Source: CSP1-4 sp036559965
GTDB taxonomy: Bacteria; Chloroflexota; Limnocylindria; Limnocylindrales; CSP1-4
DNA length: 23,262 nucleotides
NCBI GenBank assembly: GCA_036559965.1
Contig: DATBSD010000160.1
Location: forward strand, 1-23,262
Reading direction: 5' to 3'
The notes beneath the pieces were generated by a model. That model had not been told where the DNA came from. It worked only from the letters and a program-made list of their open reading frames with translations, and searched no databases. The first letter of the stretch is position 1; the number at the start of each line of letters is the position of its first letter. The translations under genes were made by a program, and so were the position numbers. Shown piece after piece: positions 7,571 through 13,240 of this stretch.

Positions 7571-7609
7571 TCAACAGGCTCCGGATCGGCAGGTCACGCG
7601 GCGATGGTA
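7571..7609 (-). promoter_or_regulatory. Promoter and short leader of the lpd-E1 operon, with possible 8-codon leader peptide
   Basis: On the minus strand TACCAT (7604-7609) is followed after six bases by GTG at 7597. That GTG opens an eight-codon frame (MTCRSGAC) ending in TGA at 7571-7573, three bases before the lpd start. GGAG at 7579-7582 is the probable lpd Shine-Dalgarno. The -10 assignment rests on similarity to other -10/start pairs in this window. The mini-ORF is only a possibility. Confidence 0.4.
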
Positions 7610-7658
7610 CGGCGGCCCCGGAGTGCCCGCAACCGACGCCCGGTCAGCCGGGGATGCT

Positions 7659-9323
7659 TCAGGCGGCGCTCACGACGATGCCATGCCAACCGGTCGATCC
7701 CGACGGCAGGGCGGGCGTCACCTCGCCGGACTGGGTCTCGCCGTCACCGTCGGTCGCCCGGACGACGATCTCCATGCCGCCCGGCTCGGCCGGCGCGATC
7801 AGGTCGGCCCGCCAGCGCACCCAGGTCAGCTCGCCGAGTGGCGGCGTGACGGCGTCCTCCAGCTCCGCCTCGACCCAGCTCGAGCCGCCGTCGGGGCTGA
7901 CCTCGACGCGGGCGATGCCGCGGTCGCCGGCGAAGGCGATGCCGTAGGCCGTGAGCGGCCTGGCGACCTCGACGACCGCCAGGTTGGCCGGCCAGTCGAT
8001 GCGCGACATCGTGCGCACGACCGCCTCCTCGTCCCAGCCGCGCTGGACCCAGTAGCCGGCCTCCTCGTGGTCGGCGAGCTGCATCCGCCGCAGCCACTTG
8101 GGCTGCTTCATGCCGAAACGGCCGGGGATGAGGACTCGAGCCGGGAAGCCGTGCTCCGGTGTCAGCGCCGCATCGCCCATGAGGTAGGCGATCCAGGTAT
8201 CGGGATGGCGAGCGACCTCGATGGGCAGCGACTCGGTGAAACCGTCGTCGGCCTCCCAGAGGACCCACGTGGCAGCCGCCTGGGCACCGACGCGATCGAG
8301 CAGGTCGGCGACGCGCACGCCCCGCCACTTCTGATTGCCGATGAGGTGATCGCCGCGCACGATGTCCGTCGAGATGCACTCGAGCGTCCGGTAGGCCTCC
8401 TGGTAGGGCAGGGTCTGCAGCTCGGCCAGATCGATGCGGGTCGGTCGGTCGACGAGCCCGTCGATGACGAGCGCCCAGGTGGCGCCCTCGACGAGCGTCG
8501 GGCCGAGGTTCTTGTTGACCGTGTAGAAGTCCTCGACCGGCGTCTGCGCCGGTGTCGGACCGAAGCCGCCCGGATCGTCGGCGCCGGCCGTCGTGTCGCG
8601 ACTGTTGCGCGGCGACGCCAGGACCTGCGAGATGAGCGTCAGGAACGAGCCCGCGAAGGCGACGCCGCCGATGGCCAGGAGGGCTCGGCCGATGAAGCCG
8701 CGGCGGGTCAGGTCGCCTGACGACGGTGCCTGGCGGATGACGGGTCGCTCGTCCGAGAGCGGCACCTCGGGCGTCGGATCGCTCCCGGCCACGGTCGCGA
8801 ACGCGGCCGCGTCGCCGACCGCGACGGCCCCCGGCGCGTCGGCCTGCTGCAGCCATGTCTCGCGCAGGCCGATGAGCAGGGTCGCGAAGACGATGGCCGC
8901 CGCGACGATCGGTCCCTGGAGTGCCACGCCCTCGGAGACGACCTCGCTGCCCACGAAGCCGGCACCGAAGATGGGCAATACCAGCAGCTCGACCACGAGC
9001 AGGGCGCTGACGGCCACCAGGACCGTCGCCAAGAACGGTCCGCGCCGTCGCGTCAGGTCGAGCGCGAGGCGTCCGAGCAGCGCGCCGGCGATGACGATGC
9101 CGGCGGCGATGCCCAGGGTCAGCAGGCCCTTGGCGACCGAGCCGAGCGTCGAGATGAGGACCTCGAAGACCTCGACCGGCAGGAAGCGGCTGAAGCCGTC
9201 CGAGACGACCTCGATGAGACCCGGCCGGTCGAAGGCCAGTCGGCCGAGGACCAGGATGAGCAGCGCCGGACCGGCGGCGATGAAGCCGGCGATGAGCGAA
9301 CGGCGGCCCGGCTGAGCGGTCAT
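7659..9323 (-). CDS. Membrane-anchored molybdopterin-dependent oxidoreductase, sulfite-oxidase fold
   Basis: A 554-residue protein in two halves. Residues 1 to about 160 hold four hydrophobic segments (about 12-30, 66-86, 97-117, 136-154). After a linker, TRRGFIGRALLAIGG (206-220) is a twin-arginine-like stretch with a fifth hydrophobic segment, which would place the rest outside the membrane. The C-terminal half is the sulfite oxidase molybdopterin domain: WALVIDGLVDRPTRIDL, then YRTLECIST with C316 as the expected molybdenum ligand, GNQKWRGVRVADLL, RVLIPGRFGMKQPKW, and a dimerisation-type beta domain carrying VEVSPDGGSSWVEAEL. Natural substrates of these bacterial homologues vary and are often unknown. 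Start: ATG at 9323 with a GGAAGGTG-like Shine-Dalgarno about 13 bases upstream. No cytochrome partner is seen nearby. The gene is divergent from a DM13-like lipoprotein. Confidence 0.9.
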   Translation of the reverse strand: MTAQPGRRSLIAGFIAAGPALLILVLGRLAFDRPGLIEVVSDGFSRFLPVEVFEVLISTLGSVAKGLLTLGIAAGIVIAGALLGRLALDLTRRRGPFLATVLVAVSALLVVELLVLPIFGAGFVGSEVVSEGVALQGPIVAAAIVFATLLIGLRETWLQQADAPGAVAVGDAAAFATVAGSDPTPEVPLSDERPVIRQAPSSGDLTRRGFIGRALLAIGGVAFAGSFLTLISQVLASPRNSRDTTAGADDPGGFGPTPAQTPVEDFYTVNKNLGPTLVEGATWALVIDGLVDRPTRIDLAELQTLPYQEAYRTLECISTDIVRGDHLIGNQKWRGVRVADLLDRVGAQAAATWVLWEADDGFTESLPIEVARHPDTWIAYLMGDAALTPEHGFPARVLIPGRFGMKQPKWLRRMQLADHEEAGYWVQRGWDEEAVVRTMSRIDWPANLAVVEVARPLTAYGIAFAGDRGIARVEVSPDGGSSWVEAELEDAVTPPLGELTWVRWRADLIAPAEPGGMEIVVRATDGDGETQSGEVTPALPSGSTGWHGIVVSAA

Positions 9324-9482
9324 GGGCCTACGTTCCCACCTTCCGATGACGCGTGCATGACGACCCGGCTCGACTGGTGAGCCGCCGGCATCGAGCGCCC
9401 GTCATCGTGACGTCATTCCCGCGTCACGGTCGACAGGCAGCCTGTGCTGGTGGGGTCAACCGACTGAGAACGGGAGAGACAG
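9324..9482. promoter_or_regulatory. Divergent intergenic region with repeated TGACG/CGTCA pentamers
   Basis: This 159-base gap separates the molybdoenzyme and lipoprotein genes, which are transcribed away from each other. TGACG occurs at 9347-9351, 9358-9362 and 9408-9412, and CGTCA at 9400-9404, 9411-9415 and 9422-9426. Together they include the 8-bp palindrome TGACGTCA (9408-9415) and the inverted repeat CGTCA-TCG-TGACG (9400-9412). They may be regulator sites. GGGAGA before 9483 is the ribosome binding site of the lipoprotein. Confidence 0.35.
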
Positions 9483-10013
9483 ATGACGGAACCACGGCCC
9501 CATCCACGGGCTCGCGCGGCGACGCGGCCCGCCACACGGCCCTCCCTGCCGCGGTTCGCTCTGCTGACCGCGATGGTGGCCGCGCTGGCTCTGGTCGTCG
9601 GCGCCTGCGCAGCACCCGCGGCGTCGACGGCGCCCAGCGCCGCGCCGGCGTCGGTTGCGGCGCCGGAGGTCGTGGCAAGCGGCGAGTTCCACGACGTTGA
9701 CGGATCCGCGACGGGGATGGTCGCGCTCAAGCACCTCGCCGACGGCTCGTTCACGGTCGTCCTCGAGGACTTCGAGACGGCGGGCATCGATCACACGAAC
9801 GTGGTCATGGTCACCAATGCCGATGTCGCGGCGACGACCGACATCGATCAGTCGGCGATCCTCGATCTCGGTCCGCTCAAGGCCGCGAACGGCATGCAGG
9901 ACTACAGCGTGCCATCTGAGATGAGCGCGGACGCGATGGGCTATCAGAGCGTCGTCCTCTGGGACACCGCGATGCTCCACGCACTGGCGGCCGCACCCCT
10001 CACGGAGCCCTGA
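9483..10013 (+). CDS. Lipoprotein with DM13-like domain
   Basis: A 176-residue protein. A long basic N-region (about 24 residues) and a hydrophobic stretch end in the lipobox VVGAC (C42), so the protein should be lipid-anchored outside the membrane. An Ala/Ser/Pro linker follows, then about 110 residues that fit the DM13 fold. These show SGEFHDVDGSATGMVAL, FTVVLEDFETAG, VVMVTNAD, LDLGPLKAANGMQDYSVP and a final VVLWDTAMLHALAAAPL. DM13 domains are proposed electron-transfer or redox domains, with a nearly invariant cysteine in the final strand (VIWC...). Here that position is Asp, and the mature chain has no cysteine other than the lipidated one. A redox role through that residue is therefore unlikely. 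The start is supported by GGGAGAGAC just upstream. It is divergent from the molybdoenzyme, and a partner role is possible but unproven. Confidence 0.8.
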   Translation: MTEPRPHPRARAATRPATRPSLPRFALLTAMVAALALVVGACAAPAASTAPSAAPASVAAPEVVASGEFHDVDGSATGMVALKHLADGSFTVVLEDFETAGIDHTNVVMVTNADVAATTDIDQSAILDLGPLKAANGMQDYSVPSEMSADAMGYQSVVLWDTAMLHALAAAPLTEP

Positions 10014-10048
10014 CCCTCCCGGGGCGCCTAACGACTCCCCGGACCCGG

Positions 10049-10073
10049 GCCGGCGACCGACCAGGTCGCCGGC
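10049..10073 (+). terminator. Perfect 10-bp GC-rich hairpin after the DM13-like gene
   Basis: GCCGGCGACC, a five-base loop and GGTCGCCGGC form a perfect stem. There is no U-tract after it, so it may be a non-canonical terminator for the lipoprotein gene or an insulator ahead of the plsY promoter, which begins ten bases later. Confidence 0.45.
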
Positions 10074-10082
10074 TCCGTGCGC

Positions 10083-10088
10083 TATCCT
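10083..10088 (+). promoter_or_regulatory. -10 element of plsY
   Basis: TATCCT lies six bases before GTG at 10095, the spacing seen at other leaderless starts in this window. It argues that translation begins at 10095 and not at the in-frame GTG at 10077, which lies upstream of this hexamer. Confidence 0.5.
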
Positions 10089-10094
10089 CGGCGC

Positions 10095-10721
10095 GTGGAC
10101 GGTCTGGCCGGTGCCGCGCTCCTGGTCCTCGTCGCCTACCTCATCGGCTCCGTCCCGACGGGCGTGCTGGTCGCTCGCGCGACCGGCGGGGTCGATCCAC
10201 GGACGGTCGGCAGCGGGCGGACCGGCGGCACCAATGCCTTGCGGGCGATGGGTTGGACGCGTGGCCTGAGCGTGGCCCTGTTCGACGGCTGCAAGGGCGC
10301 CGTGCCGGTCCTCATCGCCAAGTACTTCCAGTCGCCCGACATCGTCGTCGCCCTGGTCGGCCTGGCGGCCGTGGTCGGCGCCTGGCGCTCGGTCTTCCTT
10401 GGCTTCCATGGCGGCCGCGGTGTAGCCACCGGCATCGGCGCCATGTTCGCTATCGCACCGCTCGTCTGCCTCCTCGCGGCACCAGTCTTCCTCGTCGTCA
10501 TCGGCCTCAGCCGCTACGTTTCGCTGGGATCTCTGCTCGGCTCGGCAGCGGCGGCCGTCATCATGCTCGCCCTCGTCGTCGCCGGCATCCTGCCGCCCGG
10601 TTTGCTCGTATTCGGGATCCTGGGCGCCCTTGTGGTCTGGCTGGCACACGCCGACAACATCGACCGCCTGCTCCACGGCCAGGAACGCAAGCTCACCTTC
10701 ACGCGCAGCGAGCGTTCCTAG
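10095..10721 (+). CDS. plsY: Glycerol-3-phosphate acyltransferase PlsY (divergent)
   Basis: A 208-residue polytopic membrane protein that transfers an acyl group from acyl phosphate to glycerol-3-phosphate, the first step of phospholipid synthesis with PlsX. Family motifs are present in order: YLIGSVPTG near the N-terminus, GSGRTGGTNALRAMG (S40-N47 core of motif 1), LGFHGGRGVATG (motif 2) and HADNIDRLLHGQE near the C-terminus (motif 3). Differences from the usual sequence are R for N in SGNxGATN, R for K in GGKGVAT, and Ala in place of the His of the usual GH before motif 2. It may thus be a divergent or secondary copy. About five to seven hydrophobic segments are visible. The start is chosen from the -10 element at 10083. 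The earlier GTG at 10077 would add six polar residues. Confidence 0.86.
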   Translation: MDGLAGAALLVLVAYLIGSVPTGVLVARATGGVDPRTVGSGRTGGTNALRAMGWTRGLSVALFDGCKGAVPVLIAKYFQSPDIVVALVGLAAVVGAWRSVFLGFHGGRGVATGIGAMFAIAPLVCLLAAPVFLVVIGLSRYVSLGSLLGSAAAAVIMLALVVAGILPPGLLVFGILGALVVWLAHADNIDRLLHGQERKLTFTRSERS

Positions 10722-10758
10722 GCGTCGTGTCGTCGGTCCGGCCAGCCCGGGATCAGCC

Positions 10759-10965
10759 TCAGCGGCGGCGGATGGACCCGCGGATGGTCGCTCCGAGTAC
10801 GAGCAGCGTGCCGGCGATGAGGACGATGACGACGACCGGCGCCTGACGGACGGCGTCGCCGACGGGCGGCACGACGATGGCCAGCAGGGCCGCGGCGCCG
10901 ACCGTCAGGACGACGACGGCTCCGATGGCGAGGACCTTGAGCCAGGCCGGCAGCGGGCGGGTCAT
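10759..10965 (-). CDS. Small two-helix membrane protein, unknown function
   Basis: A 68-residue protein with two clear hydrophobic segments (about residues 10-31 and 43-60), a short N-terminal cytoplasmic part and a basic C-terminal tail (GSIRRR). I do not recognise a family. It starts 27 bases after the NAD(P)HX epimerase stop on the same strand, so it is probably the last gene of that transcript. Its end faces the end of plsY at a distance of 37 bases. Confidence 0.6.
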   Translation of the reverse strand: MTRPLPAWLKVLAIGAVVVLTVGAAALLAIVVPPVGDAVRQAPVVVIVLIAGTLLVLGATIRGSIRRR

Positions 10966-10992
10966 CGCATCCCAAGCCGGCCCCTCGTGGGC

Positions 10993-11802
10993 TCAGCCAT
11001 CAGGGTCAGCGGTCGGCGGGATGCCGATGGGTGCCACGAGCACGCGGCCGGCGAGCGCGCGTCCGTCGCGCGTGGCATGCCCGAGCTTGGGTCGATGGAA
11101 CGTCACGGTCAGGTCGGCACGGACGACCGGATCGGACGCCGCGCCACTGGTCAGATCGACCGCCGTCGGCGTGTCGACGGCGACGACCGGCACGCCCTCG
11201 GCGCGAGCGCGGTTGACGAGGTCGACCGCCGTCCGGATCGGTTCACGAAGCGGCCCGTGGACGCCGCTCCCGAGCAGCGCGTCGACGATGACGGCGGCCC
11301 GCTCGATGCCCGCCGTGAGGTAGCGCACGTCGCGCTCGTTGGTGGCGTGGATGCGCTCCACGCTCGTGCCGTCAAGCTGCTCCCACGCAGCGCGTGCATC
11401 CGGCGTGGACGGCGTCTCCTCCGAGGCCACGAAGACGCACACGGTCCGCAGGCCCGCTGTCGCGAGGTGACGAGCGGCGACGCTCCCGTCGCCGCCGTTG
11501 TTGCCCGGTCCGATGAGCACGAGCACCGGGCCATGGTCGACACGTTCGGTGGTCACGAGGAGCGCCCGGACGACGGCGGCCACGGCGAAGCCGGCCTCGC
11601 CCATCAGCCGCTCGCTCAGCACGCCCTGTCGATGGGCGCGTGTGTCGGCGCCGCGCATCGCCTCGCCGCTCATCGCCGGACGCGTCGCGAAGATGCGCCA
11701 ATGGCGCGACAGCTTAGGCAGGTCGAGCGCCTGATCGGCGAGCAGCGGGTCGGTGGTCGGCAGCAGCGCGGGCAGGGTGGTCTGGCGGGTGGGGATGGTC
11801 AC
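10993..11802 (-). CDS. nnrE: NAD(P)H-hydrate epimerase (YjeF_N domain), stand-alone
   Basis: A 269-residue protein with one YjeF N-terminal domain, which interconverts R and S forms of hydrated NAD(P)H so that the dehydratase can repair them. Diagnostic motifs are VLVLIGPGNNGGDGSVAARHL (the nucleotide-binding NNGGDG loop), IVDALLGSGVHGPLREP and VVAVDTPTAVDLTSGA, near the potassium-binding loop. In most bacteria this domain is fused to the NnrD dehydratase. Here there is no dehydratase domain. The first 45 or so residues precede the domain and may be disordered, and an internal ATG at MSGEAMRG is an alternative start. The GTG at 11802 is preferred because TACGAT lies nine bases before it. The start is 36 bases after the mutY stop. 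Confidence 0.85.
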   Translation of the reverse strand: MTIPTRQTTLPALLPTTDPLLADQALDLPKLSRHWRIFATRPAMSGEAMRGADTRAHRQGVLSERLMGEAGFAVAAVVRALLVTTERVDHGPVLVLIGPGNNGGDGSVAARHLATAGLRTVCVFVASEETPSTPDARAAWEQLDGTSVERIHATNERDVRYLTAGIERAAVIVDALLGSGVHGPLREPIRTAVDLVNRARAEGVPVVAVDTPTAVDLTSGAASDPVVRADLTVTFHRPKLGHATRDGRALAGRVLVAPIGIPPTADPDG

Positions 11803-11811
11803 GGCAGATGC

Positions 11812-11817
11812 ATCGTA
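11812..11817 (-). promoter_or_regulatory. -10 element of the NAD(P)HX epimerase gene
   Basis: TACGAT on the minus strand, nine bases before GTG at 11802. The spacing fits a leaderless or nearly leaderless mRNA. The element lies in the short gap after mutY. Confidence 0.4.
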
Positions 11818-11838
11818 CCGCCGCGGGCGTCGCGGTCT

Positions 11839-12768
11839 TCAGCTGCCTGGCAGACGCCACCGTCCGCGCCCGTCGGACTCGGCCATGCCCTCCGCCGCAA
11901 GCCCGTCGAGCGCCCGATCGACCGAAGCCGCGTCGTGGTCCCCGATCGGGCCACGGATGACGACCCATGCCTCGTCATCCGCGTCGGCGAGCGTGACCAT
12001 GATCCGGCCGCGCAGCCAGCGCCTGGTCGACGCGTAGCGCGATCCGGGCTCCGCGACGCGGTGCGCCGGCCGGGCACGCGCGCGCGGTGCCCGATGATCC
12101 GAATCGCGCTCGGAGGCATAGCGGCAGAGACCTTCGAGCGGGCAGGTCGTGCAATCGGCGCGAGCCGGCCGGCAACGCGTCGCGCCGATGTCCATCAGGG
12201 CGGCCGTCCAGTCGGCCGCGTGACCCCGCGGCACCAGGTCGTCGGCCAACGCCTGCACTTCGGTCGCGGTGAGCGCCCGGCCCAGGTCACGCCGATCGCC
12301 GTGACCGACCACGACCCGGCCGAGGACGCGCCGGACATTCGTGTCGACCGGACCGACGGCCTGGCCGAATGCGATGGCCGCGACCGCGCGCGCCGTGTAA
12401 GGCCCGATGCCCGGCAGCGCCTGGAGGGCACCGAGATCGTCCGGGACGAGCCCGTCGTGGCGCTCCACGATGGCCTGCGCCGCGCGATGGAGGTTCACCG
12501 CGCGACGGTTGTAGCCGAGCCCCGACCACTGCCTGAGAACGTCGGCCGGCGATGCGGCGGCGAGCACCGCGACGGTCGGGAAGCGAGCCATGAAGCTTCG
12601 CCAGGCCGGTTCGCCGCGGCCCGCCTGCGTCTGCTGGAGGATGACCTCCGAGACGAGGATGGCGTAGGGGTCGGTCAGCCCTCGGAACTCGAAGGTCCGG
12701 GCCTGGCCCGCGAACCAGTCGAGGACTGCCCGCTGGATGCGCTCACGGCGCCGGCGGTCGACGATCAC
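11839..12768 (-). CDS. mutY: A/G-specific adenine glycosylase MutY (HhH-GPD, no NUDIX domain)
   Basis: A 309-residue base-excision repair glycosylase that removes adenine paired with 8-oxoguanine. Seen are SEVILQQTQ with catalytic E41, the helix-hairpin-helix LPGIGPYTARAVAAIAF (118-134; Tyr in PGIGPYT is typical of MutY and not of endonuclease III), catalytic D142 in PVDTNVRRVLGR, and a 4Fe-4S site C-x6-C-x2-C-x5-C near residues 205-225. The C-terminus is not the usual NUDIX-like 8-oxoG reader. After a basic linker it is a small winged-helix-like stretch (RGRIMVTL...SVDRALDGLAAEGM...GRWRLPG), as in actinobacterial MutY proteins. The frame opens six codons earlier at 12786, but the GTG at 12768 is chosen because TAGACT lies seven bases before it. 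It is divergent from the DCC-LigD pair. Confidence 0.9.
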   Translation of the reverse strand: MIVDRRRRERIQRAVLDWFAGQARTFEFRGLTDPYAILVSEVILQQTQAGRGEPAWRSFMARFPTVAVLAAASPADVLRQWSGLGYNRRAVNLHRAAQAIVERHDGLVPDDLGALQALPGIGPYTARAVAAIAFGQAVGPVDTNVRRVLGRVVVGHGDRRDLGRALTATEVQALADDLVPRGHAADWTAALMDIGATRCRPARADCTTCPLEGLCRYASERDSDHRAPRARARPAHRVAEPGSRYASTRRWLRGRIMVTLADADDEAWVVIRGPIGDHDAASVDRALDGLAAEGMAESDGRGRWRLPGS

Positions 12769-12775
12769 GGGACAA

Positions 12776-12781
12776 AGTCTA
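12776..12781 (-). promoter_or_regulatory. -10 element of mutY
   Basis: TAGACT on the minus strand, seven bases before GTG at 12768. It is consistent with leaderless transcription and lies in the 67-base gap shared with the divergent DCC/ligD genes. Confidence 0.45.
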
Positions 12782-12823
12782 GGCACGTGCGAGCGCCGGC
12801 CGGTGCCCGGTGTCGACGCGCGG

Positions 12824-12829
12824 TACCCT
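12824..12829 (+). promoter_or_regulatory. -10 element of the DCC-ligD operon
   Basis: TACCCT lies six bases before ATG at 12836. No Shine-Dalgarno is present between them, so a leaderless mRNA is likely. Confidence 0.5.
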
Positions 12830-12835
12830 CGCCCG

Positions 12836-13240
12836 ATGGCCGCCGACGACCAGACGTTGACCGTGCTCTACGACCGCGACTGCGGCTTCTGCGCCTGGAC
12901 GGCGGCCCGCATCCGGCGCGCCGACCGCCACGCTCGTGTCCGGCTGCTGGCGCTCCAGGAGGCCGGCGACGACCCGCGGATCGCCGCGCTCGTGGCCGAC
13001 CGTGACCTGCACTGTGCGCTGCATGCCGTGCGCGGTGACCGGATCTCGTCCGGGGGCGCAGCTGCCCTCGACATCCTCGAGCGGCTGCCAGGCGGGCCGA
13101 TCATCCGCGCCTGGCGGACGCTGCCCGGCAGCCGTCCGCTCGCGGAGGCGGCCTACGCCATCGTCGCCGGCCAGCGCGATCGCCTGTGGCGGCTCGTCGG
13201 GGGCGATGCCGGCGCGAACTCGTGCGACGTCCGACCATGA
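12836..13240 (+). CDS. DCC-family (DUF393) thiol-disulfide oxidoreductase
   Basis: A 134-residue thioredoxin-like protein of the DCC family. The signature D-x-x-C-x-x-C appears as YDRDCGFC (D13, C16, C19), and the rest fits the family: RIRRADRHARVRLLALQEAG, then a middle strand with ALHAVRGDRISSGGAAALDIL and a C-terminal helix pair. Members are predicted to catalyse thiol-disulfide exchange, but few have known partners. The frame is open upstream to 12737, but the start at 12836 is chosen from the -10 hexamer six bases before it and from homology, which begins at the first strand. Its TGA overlaps the ligD ATG (ATGA), so the two are likely translationally coupled. Confidence 0.85.
   Translation: MAADDQTLTVLYDRDCGFCAWTAARIRRADRHARVRLLALQEAGDDPRIAALVADRDLHCALHAVRGDRISSGGAAALDILERLPGGPIIRAWRTLPGSRPLAEAAYAIVAGQRDRLWRLVGGDAGANSCDVRP

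Noticed and set aside
6191..7849. Plus-strand open frame opposite lpd
   Set aside because: lpd is unambiguous on the minus strand. The opposite frame has no recognisable motif.
10630..13005. Long plus-strand open frame of 791 codons opposite the epimerase and mutY genes
   Set aside because: It is rich in Arg, Asp, Gly and His with no domain, and runs antisense to two clear genes. In high-GC DNA such shadow frames are expected.
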